From Cercis canadensis (taxonomy: Eukaryota > Streptophyta > Magnoliopsida > Fabales > Fabaceae): 64,000 nt of DNA. The notes below the pieces were generated by a model. The model was not told the DNA's origin, made no database searches, and saw nothing but the letters and a program-made list of their open reading frames with translations. The stretch is taken from the NCBI GenBank assembly GCA_003255065.1, contig QAOA01007694.1, positions 1-64,000 on the forward strand. Direction: 5' to 3'. Below, in pieces: positions 11,243 to 22,428 of the stretch. The position numbers and the translations under genes were made by a program. Position 1 is the first letter of the stretch; every line of letters starts with the position of its first letter.

Positions 11243-12697
11243 TGCTGAACATTATTTTTATATATTAATTAATCCCCATTTTTAACCTCCTAATCCTATT
11301 TTGGGCTTATTTGATTGGGCTTGGGTCATATTTCATTAATTAGGTTCAAATTGGGTTTAAGTGTGTTTTTCAGCATTATTAGGGTTTTGACACTATTCTG
11401 TATTTCGGGTATATATTTAGTTCTGAATGTCTAAAAATTGTGATTCTTGCCTTGTAGGAAATCTAAGAGGATTATCTACAACTTTCATTGAGACCTCCAA
11501 GGCCAATTTAGATATTTATTGGATCAAATGTAACCCGGAAGTCAGAGTAGAGTTGCTGCCGCTGGATCCTGACCCGTATGCAGTGTTTGGACCATAACTT
11601 GTGCTGTACATGTCATATGGACTTGAAACTGGTCCCATTGGAAACCTAAGGTGCAGGGATTAAACTGTTATGAAGGGTAGTTCAACAAATTATGAAGTTA
11701 AGATAGTATTATTGCCTGTCAAAAATGACTGATTAGTCCATAGACCTATATGGACCTAGATGGACTTAAATGGGCTTAACTTCCTCAATTCAGGCCCAAT
11801 TAGGCCCAAACCGGAGCCCATTTGAAGCTGAGGTCTAGAGGTTTAAACTAGGTTAGGGGTAAATTAGGTGTGCATAAAATTTAGGAAGTTATAAGCAGAG
11901 AGAGGAGGCAGACGAGTTATCATTGCTAGACTAGTCAGCTTTTGTTTTCTCTCTTAAAAATTCTGGAGCTCTTTGATTTATGACTGCACTTCTCCATTGG
12001 AGCTTGGATTTCATGACCATGGAGGAGTAGAATCCTTGTAACCAAGTTAGACTCCTGATTAAATTCGGTTTTGATTTTGAGATTATGTTCTTAATTGGAT
12101 TAAACTTAATGCAATTTCTTCTTCTTTGAATTTCTACCTTGCTTTAATCTTTGTATGAATTCATGGAGATCTTTGTGATTTATATGGATATTGAAGTAAG
12201 AAATAGAATTTAGATTGATCAATCTTTAATCTGTGGTTAGAATTCAAAGAAGCTATGCTATGTTAATTGATGTTCGGTTTTTAGATTAATCACTAATTGC
12301 TTAGTCTTTGTGATTACAAGATTAGTGATTTTATGTGGTTAATCGAATTCTAAGTGATAACTTAGTAGGAATAATTAGTCACAATTAGAGATTTCGGTTC
12401 TGATTAAACTCAATTAGTATTGCTACATTAAGACTTAATCACTCATGTTAATCTAGGATGAATCAAACCGGTTTTTGATGGATGTCTAGCAAGGTTACGC
12501 CTTTAATCAACTACATTAATCTTTGTTTAATTCTGCAATTTACTATTATAATCTTGTTTCAAAAATCCCATGTTTTTAACTTGAAATTATTGATTACACA
12601 TTGCATTCCTTGTGAGACAAACCCGGATTATGTCCTCTATTGCATTCTAATTAGGGGATTCGGTTTAATTTAATTGGTTAAGCGACATTACCAATCA
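11243..12697 (+). repeat. 5' LTR of element C (type II)
   Basis: It starts TGCTGAACATTATTTTTATA and ends GCGACATTACCAATCA, 1455 bp, the same length as its partner at 20961. The first half contains many TGGGCY/RGCCCA words. The second half contains TGACTGCACTTCTCCATTGG and an ACCATGGAGGAGTAGAATCC segment that mark the type II right half. Confidence 0.9.
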
Positions 12698-12702
12698 AAT
12701 TT

Positions 12703-12720
12703 TGGCACCGTTGCCAAGGA
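12703..12720 (+). promoter_or_regulatory. Primer binding site, tRNA-Asp type
   Basis: TGGCACCGTTGCCAAGGA lies five bases after the LTR end. It matches, with a few differences, the complement of the 3' end of plant tRNA-Asp (TGGCGCCGTTGCCGGGGA), the usual primer of Athila elements. Confidence 0.8.
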
Positions 12721-13702
12721 ATGTTAATGTTAGTTGATGATTTTAAGTTCATTGTGTGAATTCTAGTCATTTGCTCCCATTTCCCCCTTGTTTTCCTTGC
12801 ATTTTGGCTTGATTCACTAATTTTCGCGTGTAATATTTTGCTCTGATTGACCTAAAACTTGGTCAGTTGAAGGAAAATGGGCCAACAATCAATAGTCATT
12901 ACCTATGGCTATGAGGTTTGTGTTTTTAAGTCAAATTCCACTGTTTTGACCACTTTTCTATTTCTTAAACATTTTTTATTTGATTTTTGAGTTCCATTTA
13001 GTCTCAGATTTCACCCTGTGGTGGTAGAAAAATTTTAAAAAATGTTTAGATGGGTCAACTAGTGTTATTTTGATCTCTTTTTGCCTTTGTTTAGTGCATT
13101 TTGTGTGTTTTCATTTTAGTGCAATTCTATCACCCTGTGTGTGTTAATTCTGTTTTAGTGTATTTTAGTGCAATTCAAGTCCCCTGTATGAATTTTGGTG
13201 ATTTGGTTCCATTTCCCCCTTGTTTTTCCTTTATTTTGGCTTGAATTAGTTGATTCCTTGAATTGATTACTTTGTTAAATTCGGATTACTTTCTGTCATT
13301 TACTTTATCATATTTACTTTTTGTCATTTACTTTCTGTCATTTTATTTATGTCATTTAATTTCTGTCGATTACTTTCTGTCATTTAATTTCTGTCGATTA
13401 CTTTCTGTCATTTAATTTCTGTTGATTACTTTCTGTCATTTACTTTATGTCATTTACTTTTTGTCATTTAATTTTTGTCATTTACTTTCTGTTAATTACT
13501 TTATGTCTTTTACTTTCTGCTGATTTCTTTCTGTTAATTACTTTATGTCGTTTACTTTCTGCTAATTACTTTCTGTCAATTACTTTTTGCTGATTACTTT
13601 CTGTCGATTACCTTCTATTTTAGCCATTTTCTGTCCCTATTTCTGTGTTGTGTTCTTATTTTAGTGTGTTTTGGCATTCTGCCAACCTTGTGTGCATGAT
13701 GT
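12721..13702 (+). other. Leader of element C between primer site and gag
   Basis: This is long non-coding leader. A segment with CCATTTCCCCCTTGTTTT at about 12778 recurs at about 13209. T-rich prose with repeated TTTTAGTG words leads into the 14-bp minisatellite at 13284-13619. No ORF is recognisable before gag at about 13703. Confidence 0.6.
13284..13619 (+). repeat. 14-bp minisatellite, 24 units
   Basis: The unit is RWTTACTTTCTGTC, for example GATTACTTTCTGTC at 13284-13297. I can lay out 24 consecutive units of exactly 14 bases with substitutions only and no length change (24 x 14 = 336). Alternating GATTAC and ATTTAA versions between 13354 and 13437 suggest that a 28-bp pair was also duplicated. 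Confidence 0.9.
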
Positions 13703-15100
13703 ATGACTCGGTCTTCTTGCAATGATTTATGTGATATTGATTGTGAGATTGATAAAACATTTCATAGCCGGCATAGACAAGCTAGGAGAAGAGTAGTTGT
13801 TGATCCTATTCTTAATACTGTTGTTGTTAATTTTATTGTTCATAATTCTATTGACAACATGACTGACCATAACATAGATGATAATGTGGATCCTATTGTT
13901 AATGATGCTGCCAATAGGGCTGAACATAATGATATGCATGTTAGACCTAGGACTCTTAAGGACCTTGTTGCCCCAGATGTGACATACCAACCTTTAGGCA
14001 TCCAATACCCTGAGTTAGATGCTTCTTTTGAACTCAAGTCCGGATTGATACACTTGTTGCCTAGATTTCATGGTCTTGCAGGTGAGGATCCCCATAATCA
14101 CTTGAAGGAATTCCATGTGGTTTGTTCAACAATGAAGCTACAAGGAGTTTCTGAGGAGGACATTAAATTGAGGGCATTTCCTTTTTCCCTTGCGGATGCT
14201 ACAAAGGATTGGCTCTACTATCTCTCACAAGGCTCAGTGACAAATTGGAATGGGATGAAGAGACTCTTTTTGGAGAAGTTTTACCCTGCCTCTAGGACTG
14301 CTTCAATTAGAAATGACATTTGTGGTATAAGGCAGCTTCCAAGAGAGACCTTGCATGAATACTAGGAAAGGTTCAATAGATTGTGCTCAAGTTGTCCCCA
14401 CTATCAGATTAGTGACCAACTCTTAATTCAATATTTTTATGAGGGTCTAATGCCTATGGAGAGGAGCAATATTGATTCTGCTAGTGGAGGAGCATTGGTG
14501 GATAAGACACCTGCTGCAGCTAGGGATTTGATCTCTAATATGGCTGCCAATTCCCAACAGTTTGGCACTAGGATGCATTCTGCCAATAGAGGGGTCAATG
14601 AGGTTAATGTGCACCCTGCTGACCAACAGATGATGGAACATAGGCTTGATGAGTTAACCTCATTGGTGAGACAATTAGCCATGGGAAAACATCAACAGCC
14701 AGCCATGCCACCAGTGCAGCCAGTGCAACCAATCCGAGTTTGTGGCATATGTTCTTGTTCTTCTCATTGCACGGATGCTTGTCCTACCCTTCAAGAGGAT
14801 ATCTCTGCCTTCCCTAACCAAACAGCAGCTGCAGCCAATATTTTTTCCTACAAGCCTCAGTATTCCCAATCTCAGTACTACCAGTCTCACCAACCAAGAC
14901 ATGACCCTTTCTCTACCACATATAACCCTGGTTGGAGAGACCATCCAAACTTGAGATATGGCAATAACATGCAACCACAATAGCAACCTAATCCTTAGCC
15001 TTACTAGTCATACCAAAATAGACCACCAGGCTTTCAAAACAAACAACTTTTCCATCTTGCCAACTAGCAAGCTTCCACTTCTAACCAATCTACACCTAAC
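13703..15100 (+). pseudogene. Element C gag (fossil)
   Basis: This matches Athila gag over the core, with LIHLLPRFHGLAGEDPHNHL, KEFHVVCSTMKLQG, RAFPFSLADATKDWLYYL and KRLFLEKFYPASRT, then LLIQYFYEGLMPMERS and ALVDKTPAAARDLI. A CxxCxxxxHxxxxC-like knuckle (CGICSCSSHCTDAC) follows. The N-terminal part before DVTYQPLGIQYPELD is low in recognisable homology. It is broken in a few places. Confidence 0.85.
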
Positions 15101-16480
15101 CTAGAAGAGCTTATGAAACAATTAGCAGCCAATAACCTCCAATTCCAGCAGAGCACTGGAGCTACCATTCAGAATTTGGAGACTCAAATTGGCCAATTGG
15201 CTTCATCCATTAGTCAACTACAAGCTCAAGGTTCTGGTAACCTTCCCTCTCAAACAGTTCCTAATCCAATTGGGAAGAATGTGAATGCAATCACCCTTAG
15301 GAGTGGTAAGGAAATTCCTAACCCTACCCCTGCACCTGCAGCCAACCATTCCAACAGTGGTCAGAGCAAGCCAAATGTGCAAGATAAGCTTGTTGTTGAC
15401 CATAGCAATTCTACCTCTAGCACTCCAGAGATGCTACAACATCATAAGAACACTCATTATGTTCCTCTGCCTTTCCCACAGAGAGCCTTTCAATCCAAAA
15501 AGTTGGATGAGACAGAGAAAGAAAGGGAACTTCTGGAGACATTTAGGAGAGTTGAAATTAACATTCCACTGTTAGAGGCAATCAAGCAGATTCCAAAGTA
15601 TGCAAGGTTCCTGAAGGAGTTGTGCACTCACAAGAGGAAGTTAAAGGGCAATGAATGGGTCAGTATGGGCCAAAATGTTTTTGCCCTCATTCAACCTATA
15701 CCTAAGAAATGCCAAGATCCTGGAACTTTTACCATACCTTGTGTCATTGGAAACTGTAAGTTTGAGGATGCTATGTTGGACCTTGGAGCTTCTATCAATG
15801 TCATGCCCAAGTCAGTTTTTCATTCACTTGGATTGGGACCCTTGCAGCCAACAGGAGTGGTGATCCAACTAGCAAACAGAAGCAATGCATACCCTGCAGG
15901 CCTGATTGAGGATGTACTAGTTCGGGTTAATGAGTTATTTTTCCCTGCTGACTTCTACATCCTAGACATAGAGGGTGAATCAACAAACAACAAGAATACA
16001 ATCATCCTTGAGAGACCTTTCCTCAAGACTGCTAGAACCAAGATAGATGTCCATTCTGGAACTCTTTCAATGGAGTTTGGTGATAGTATAGTGTAGTTTA
16101 ATATCCTTGATGCCATGAAATATCCCATGGAAGACCATTCTGTTTACTGCATTGATATTATTGATGAGTTAGTTGATGAGGTTGATGATAGTCTTCCTTT
16201 TGAATCCCCTGAGTTGCTGTTCTTGGATGATTCAATTTGTTGTGACTGTGATAGTGATTCTGTTTGCTATGTTTGCTTAGGGATTACTGAATTTTTAGAG
16301 AGCAATGATTCTATCACAGAGGCTATTGAAGTAGTTGATGGAGTAGTTAATGATCCTGCAGTGGCAGTTGATGCGAAGTGTGAGGGGGAGATTTATGCAC
16401 TAGAAGCTACAGCCAAGACCTTACTTCCTTCCATAGAGTAGCCACCCAAACTGGAGCTTAAACCCCTCCCTGAGCATTTG
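15101..16480 (+). pseudogene. Element C gag tail and protease region (fossil)
   Basis: The region reads as the Athila gag-protease linker, with NLETQIGQLASSISQLQAQG and an AITLRSGKEI segment. It continues into an aspartic-protease-like region with LDLGASINVMPKSVFHSLGLG and an IILERPFL segment. An acidic stretch (about 16115-16440) separates it from reverse transcriptase. It contains few interruptions. Confidence 0.8.
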
Positions 16481-17516
16481 ACTTATACATTTTTAGAGGA
16501 GAATGAGCAGCTGCCAGTTATTATTGCCAAGAACCTTCAACCTGAGCAAGAAGCAAGGTTGTTGCACATTCTGAGAGTGAACAAGAAGGCAATTGGGTGG
16601 ACACTGGCAGATATACCTGGCATCAGTCCTTCTACCTGCATGCACAGAATTCTACTTGAGGAAGATGCTAAGGCAGTGAGGCAGCTATAAAGGAGATTCA
16701 ATCCACTGATTCTGGATGTGGTCAAGAAATAGATAACCAAGCTTCTTCAAGCTGGAATTATTTACCCAATCTCAGATAGCAAGTGGGTGAGCCCAGTGCA
16801 AGTTGTTCCAAAGAAGTCAGGAGTGACAGTGGTTAAGAACCATCATGATGAGCTCATTCCCACTCGAGTTCAGAATAGCTGGAGGGTCTGTATTGATTAC
16901 AAACGGCTTAATCAGGCTACCCGCAAGGATCATTACCCACTTCCATTTATTGATCAGATGTTGGAGCGGCTGGTAGGAAAGTCCCACTATTGCTTTCTGG
17001 ATGGATTCACTGGTTATTTCCAGATTCACATTGCACCGGAGGATCAGGAAAAGACCACCTTTACCTGCCCCTTCGGCACCTTTGCATATCGGCGGATGCC
17101 ATTTGGTCTTTGCAATGCCCCAGGTACCTTCCAACGTTGCATAATTAGTATATTTTCTAATTTTATAGAGCATTGTATGGAGGTATTCATGGATGATTTT
17201 ACTGTATATGGCGCTTCCTTTGATGACTGCCTATATAGCTTATCTAGAGTTTTGCATAGGTGTATAGAGACTAATCTCGTTCTGAATTTTGAAAAGTGTC
17301 ATTTTATGGTAGAACAAGGTATAGTCCTAGGACATGTAGTCTCTAGCAAAGGCTTAGAGGTAGATCCTGCTAAGATTGATGTTATTTCTTCTTTTGCCTT
17401 ACCCTGCATGCGTGCGGGAAGTTCGTTCATTTCTTGGTCATGCAGGATTCTACCGGCGCTTCATTCGTGATTTCAGCAAGATTGCCGTCCCGATGTCCAA
17501 CCTGCTGTAAAAGGAT
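16481..17516 (+). pseudogene. Element C reverse transcriptase (fossil)
   Basis: The order of motifs is typical of Ty3/Gypsy: GWTLADIPGISPSTCMHRI, SPVQVVPKKSG, RVCIDYKRLNQATRKDHYPLP, FGLCNAPGTFQRC and the catalytic-site box EVFMDDFTVYG. It is followed directly by RNase H. The element-wide interruptions include some here. Confidence 0.87.
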
Positions 17517-19352
17517 GTGGATTTCATTTTCAGCCAACCTTGCAAGGATGCATTTGATCACCTCAAGAAGGCTCTCACTTCTACTCCCATCATCCGACCT
17601 CCCGATTGGACGCTACCATTTGAGTTGATGTGTGATGCATCCAACTATGCAGTGGGAGCAGTCCTTGCCCAGAGGGTTTGTAAGGCCCATCATGTGATTT
17701 ACTATGCCTCGAGGACACTTGATTCTACCCAAGCAAACTACACCACAACCGAGAAAGAGCTTTTAGCAATTGTCTTTGCTTTAGATAAATTTAGATCTTA
17801 CTTGCTTTGTTCTCATGTGGTGATTTTTTCTGACCATGCAGCACTCAAGTTCCTCCTAAAGAAACCAGATGCCAAACCCAGATTGATCAGATGGATGCTC
17901 CTTCTCCAAGAGTTCAACCTTGAGATTAAAGATAGGAGTGGAGCAGAGAATGTAGTTGCTGACCACCTGATTCGGATCCAGAGAGATTCTGATGAGCAGT
18001 TTCCCATTCAGGATTCATTCCCTGACGAGCAGCTTTTAGGACTGCATGGTGAGTTTCCCTGGTTTGTTGATATTGTTAATTATCTGGTTGCTCATGCTTT
18101 GCCTGCACACCTCACACGTGCACTGATTGATAAATTTAAGAGTGAGGCTAAATATTATGTGTGGGATGATCCTTATTTGTGGAGATTCTGTAGTTATCAG
18201 ATAATTAGGAGATGTGTGCCTAACCATGAGTTCCATTCTGTGCTTACTTTCTGTCATTCCTATGCTTATGGAAGCCATTTTGGTCCTCAGAGAACAGCTA
18301 GGAATGTATTAGATTCTGGTCTATATTGGTCCACTTTGTTTCATGATGCATATGCCTTTTGTAAATCTTGTGAGCAATGCCAAAAATTAGGGAATATAAC
18401 TCGTAGGAATGAGATGCCCCAACAACCTTTGTTGTTCTGTGAGCTTTTTGATGTTTGGGGTATTGATTTTATGGGTCCATTTCCTATTTCCGTTGGCTTT
18501 GTTTATATTTTGTTGGCTGTGGATTATGTTTCCAAGTGGGTGGAGGCTATTCCCACAAGGACTGATGATTCTCATGTGGTTGTCGAGTTTGTTAGATCAC
18601 ATATCTTTTGCAGGTTTGGCATACCCAAAGCGATCATCAGTGATCAAGGATCACACTTCTGCAACCGGCACATGAAGACCTTGCTAAGCAAGTATGGAGT
18701 TTTCCACAAGACTTCCACCCCTTACCATCCTCAGACGAATGGCTAAGCCGAAGTCTCTAATCGAGAGGTTAAGAGAATTTTGGAGAAAACTGTGAGGCCG
18801 GATAGAAAGGATTGGAGTAAGAGGTTGGAGGATGCTTTATGGGCATATCAGACTGCCTACAAGACACCTATAGGCATGTCGCCTTATAGGTTTGTCTTTG
18901 GGAAGGTATGTCACTTACCAGTGGAGTTAGAGCATCGGGCGTATTGGGCAGTTAGGGCTTCCAACATGGACATAGGACTAGCAGGAGTCGAGAGGAAGTT
19001 ATAACTTCAAGAGTTAGAGGAACTCCGATTAGAGGCCTATGAGAACTCTCGGCTGTACAAAGAGAAGACTAAGGCCTTTCATGATAAGTTGATCCTTCGG
19101 AAGGAATTCCAAGTGGGGGAGAAAGTGCTTCTATAAAACTCTCGCCTTAAGTTGTGGCCAGGTAAATTGAGATCCCGATGGGAGGGACCCTTTGTTGTTA
19201 CTAATATTTTTGCTTATGGTGCAGTTGAAATCCAAGATGTGACTACGGGGAAGACCTTTAAGGTCAATGGACATCGACTTAAGAAGTTCCATGGTGGAGA
19301 TGAGAGTTTGGTTGAGGAAGTGGCTTTGAGTGATGCCATCTACCAAACTTGA
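17517..19352 (+). pseudogene. Element C RNase H and integrase (fossil)
   Basis: RNase H is recognisable from LMCDASNYAVGAVLAQ to ENVVADHL. The integrase zinc-binding part (CHSYAYGSHFG, CKSCEQC), the core ([36 protein letters not shown]) and the C-terminal part (LRSRWEGPFVV, VNGHRLKKFHGG) follow. It is one of the better preserved stretches, with a long open segment, but it is broken. Confidence 0.87.
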
Positions 19353-20960
19353 TTGAGCTTCAGGGGAGTTCTTTCGGATTATGTTTCTGTTATTATGTTT
19401 CTGTTTTTGTTGTTCTTTCGGATTATGTTAATTTTCTGTTCTTGTTGTTTAGTTTTGTTCTGTTGATGTTTTTAATTCTGTTTGTTGGTTCTGTTTTACG
19501 TGTCTGTTTTGTGTTTTCTGTTATTCTTCCCTTCTCTGTTTGCTGTTTTGGTGTGGTTCAGCATGTTCCAGATTCTGTTCACGCTTCTTCTTGAGCTTCT
19601 GTACAGAATTCTGGTTCAATATCCTTTCTTGATTTGCTGTCCCACCTTTTTCCTAGTTGTTTTCCATTCTGTTTTGCTGTTTTGCTTTACTCTCATTCTA
19701 CTCATCTTTCCACATTTCCTTTTTGCATTTTCCATATCACTTTGAGAATTGTAGAATTTATGAGCTTGAAGCAATTGTCATTTTGAAGTTTCTAGCATGG
19801 TTGAATAGATTCTTACATCTTTTAGTTAGCTAATTTGGTGATGGAATTTGATGTGATGGATTAAGTTTGATGGAGCATACCTAGTGAGTTTTTGAACCTA
19901 TTGTCATTCTATATTCCTTTTTTCTGTGTATTGTGCTCATGATGTTTGTTGCTCTAGAACTTGCTTTGCTTCTTTTTGAGACTACATTATCATTTGCATG
20001 CATGAATGTGATGAAGGCCATATTTTCTTCTTTCTAGCTAGATAGCCAAATAACATTCCTAACATCATTTCCCTTGATTTCCCCCTTGAGCCTATTTTTT
20101 TTTTTTCCATTATTTCATTTAGCTCATTGCAAGTTTTGTAAAACTATGTTTCTATCTACCTTAGGGAGTATGAAAGCATTGGTTGATCAATTGATGAGTT
20201 TTATTTGTCCGGGACGGACAAAGTTCTAAGTGTGGGGGGAGGATTTGTGAAATTTGAAGGAAAATGGCTATATGAAATGTAAAGACAAAGAAATGTTAGC
20301 CAAAAGAAAAAAGAAAAGAAAATTCTGTTTAAAAAAAAAAATCAGAAAAAGAAAATGTAAAGAAAAAGAAAATAAAACTAGTGGTTTGCCTTCCAAAGAG
20401 GAAGAAGTGTGTAAAGAAAATTGCATAGAGTTTTTGGGTGTATTTTTATGCTTAGTGTTGGTTTTGACTCATTATTTCTAATGTTCTCATGCTCTCTTTG
20501 GTTTTAATTTGCCATATCCATATTTCATTCTTTCTTTTCCCTTGGTCCTTGACCCCATTACATCCTTAAATAAAGTCCTTCTGATTTGTGCATGCATGTG
20601 TTTAAAGTAGTGAAGATTAGAAAATAAGCAAGCTTATGGTAGTGCAAATTGTCATGATGTGATTTGAGTGAAACAATAACCCCCTTAAACACTTGAGGGA
20701 TTGAGAATGTATCTTGTGTGAGGTTCTTTCTTTCTTAGTTCTTCACTTCATTTGAATTCACCATGCTTGTTGATTGAAAGTGCAAGAAATAGATTCATGA
20801 TTGTTTTGATTCTTTTAAATTCTTGATTGTTCTTCTTGCTCACTTAACTTTTGCATTCTTGGAAGTTGTTGTTGGGAAATGAACTCTTAGTTGTTTTCCT
20901 TTTTTCCTAGTTTTAACTCTAGTTTGCCCGGGACGTGCAAAGGATAAGTGTGGGGGAATT
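19353..20960 (+). other. Element C 3' non-coding tract with two polypurine-like tracts
   Basis: This is T-rich non-coding DNA after integrase, followed by A/G-rich stretches near 20280-20400. A word TAAGTGTGGGGGGAGGA at 20227 and a second TAAGTGTGGGGGAA at 20945 both follow a GGGACG-type word and look like polypurine tracts. The second lies against the 3' LTR and is the likely plus-strand primer. The short open frames in this tract are of biased composition and not supported as genes. Confidence 0.65.
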
Positions 20961-22415
20961 TGATGAATAGTACTTTTATATATTAATTAATCCCCATTTT
21001 TAACCTCCTAATCCTATTTTAGGCTTATTTGATTGGGCTTGGGTCATATTTCATTAATTATGTTCAAATTGAGCTTAAGCGTGTTTTTCAGCGTTATTAG
21101 GGTTTTGATACTATTCTGTATGTTGGGTATATCTTTAGTTATGGATGTCTAAAAATTGTGATTCTTGCCTTGTAGGAAAGCTAAGAGGATTATCTACAAC
21201 TTTCATTCAGACCTCCAAGGCCAATTTAGACATTCAGTGGATCAAATTTAACCTGGAAGTCAGAGTAGAGTTGCTGCCACTGGATCCTGACCTGCATGCA
21301 GTGTTTGGACCATAACTTGTGTTGTACATGTCGTATGAACTTGAAACTGGTCCCATTGGAAAGCTAAGGCGTAGGGATTCAATTGTTATGAAGTCTGGTT
21401 CAACAAATTATGAAGTTAAGATGGTCTTATTTCCTATCAAAAATGGCTGATTAGTCCAGAGACCTATATGGACCTAGATGGACTTAAATGGGCTTAACTT
21501 CCTCAATTTAGGCCCAATTAGGCCCAAACCGGAGCCCATTTGAAGCTGTGGTCCAGAGGTTTAAACTAGGTTAGGGGTAAATTAGGTGTGCATAAAATTT
21601 AGGAAGTTATAAGTAGAGAAAGGAGGCAGACGAGTTATCATTGCTAGACTAGGCAACTTTTGTTTTATCTCTTAAAAATTCTAGAGCTCTTTGATTTATG
21701 ACTGCACTTTTCCATTGGAGCTTGGATTTCATGACCATGGAGAAGTAGAATCCTTGTAACTAAGTTAGACTCCTGATTAAATTCGGTTTTGATTTTAAGA
21801 TTATGTTCTTAATTAGATTAAACTTAATGCAATTTCTTCTTCTTTGAATTTCTATCTTGCTTTAATCTTTGTATGAATTCATGGAGATCTTTGTGATTTA
21901 TATGGATATTGAAGTAAGAAATAGAATTTAGATTGATCAATCTTTAATTTGTGGTTAGAATTCAAAGAAGCTATGCTATGTTAATTGATGTTCGATTTTT
22001 AGATTAATTACTAATTGCTTAGTCTTTATGATTACAAGATTAGTGATTGTATGTGGTTAATCAAATTCTAAGTGATAACTTAGTAGGAATAATTAGTCAC
22101 AATTAGAGATTTTGGTTGTGATTAAACTCAATTAGCATTGCTACATTAAGACTTAATCACTCATGTTAATCTAGGATGAATCAAACCGGTTTTTGGTGGA
22201 TGTCTAGCTAGGTTACGCCTTTAATCAACTACATTAATCTTTGTTTAATTCTGCAATTTACTATTATAATCTTGTTTCAAAAATCCCCTATTTTTAACTT
22301 GAAATTATTGATTACACATTGCATTCCTTGTGAGACAAACCCGGATTATGCCCTCTATTGCATTCTAATTAGGGGATTCGGTTTAATTTAATTGGTTAAG
22401 CGACATTACCAATCA
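20961..22415 (+). repeat. 3' LTR of element C (type II)
   Basis: It starts TGATGAATAGTACTTTTATA and ends GCGACATTACCAATCA, 1455 bp. It pairs with 11243-12697, with dozens of single-base differences, more in the first half than in the second. Element D sequence begins immediately after it. Confidence 0.9.
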
Positions 22416-22428
22416 AGAAGCAAAACCA

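Larger units (their letters stand above)
11243..22415 (+). mobile_element. Athila-lineage element C with both LTRs (fossil)
   Basis: Two 1455-bp LTRs (11243-12697 and 20961-22415) flank a complete order of parts: primer site, long leader with a minisatellite, gag, protease, reverse transcriptase, RNase H, integrase, 3' tract and polypurine tract. All protein pieces match the plant Athila lineage. It is the only element in the window with its full layout, but it is broken at roughly ten places. The two LTRs differ by several percent by eye, so insertion was probably a few million years ago (inference from typical plant rates). The flanking pentamers GGATT and AGAAG do not match, so its ends may have been shuffled by recombination with other copies. 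Confidence 0.9.

Noticed and set aside
12703-12720. tRNA-Asp gene
   Set aside because: Only the 18-base complement of the tRNA 3' end is present next to an LTR, which is a primer binding site and not a gene.
13284-13619. CRISPR array or coding repeat
   Set aside because: The units are contiguous without spacers, only 14 bases long, and lie in the leader of a plant retroelement.
19349-19745. Two phenylalanine- and leucine-rich ORFs after the integrase of element C
   Set aside because: They follow from T-rich, TTCTGTT-type repeats and look like membrane proteins only because TTT and CTT encode hydrophobic residues.
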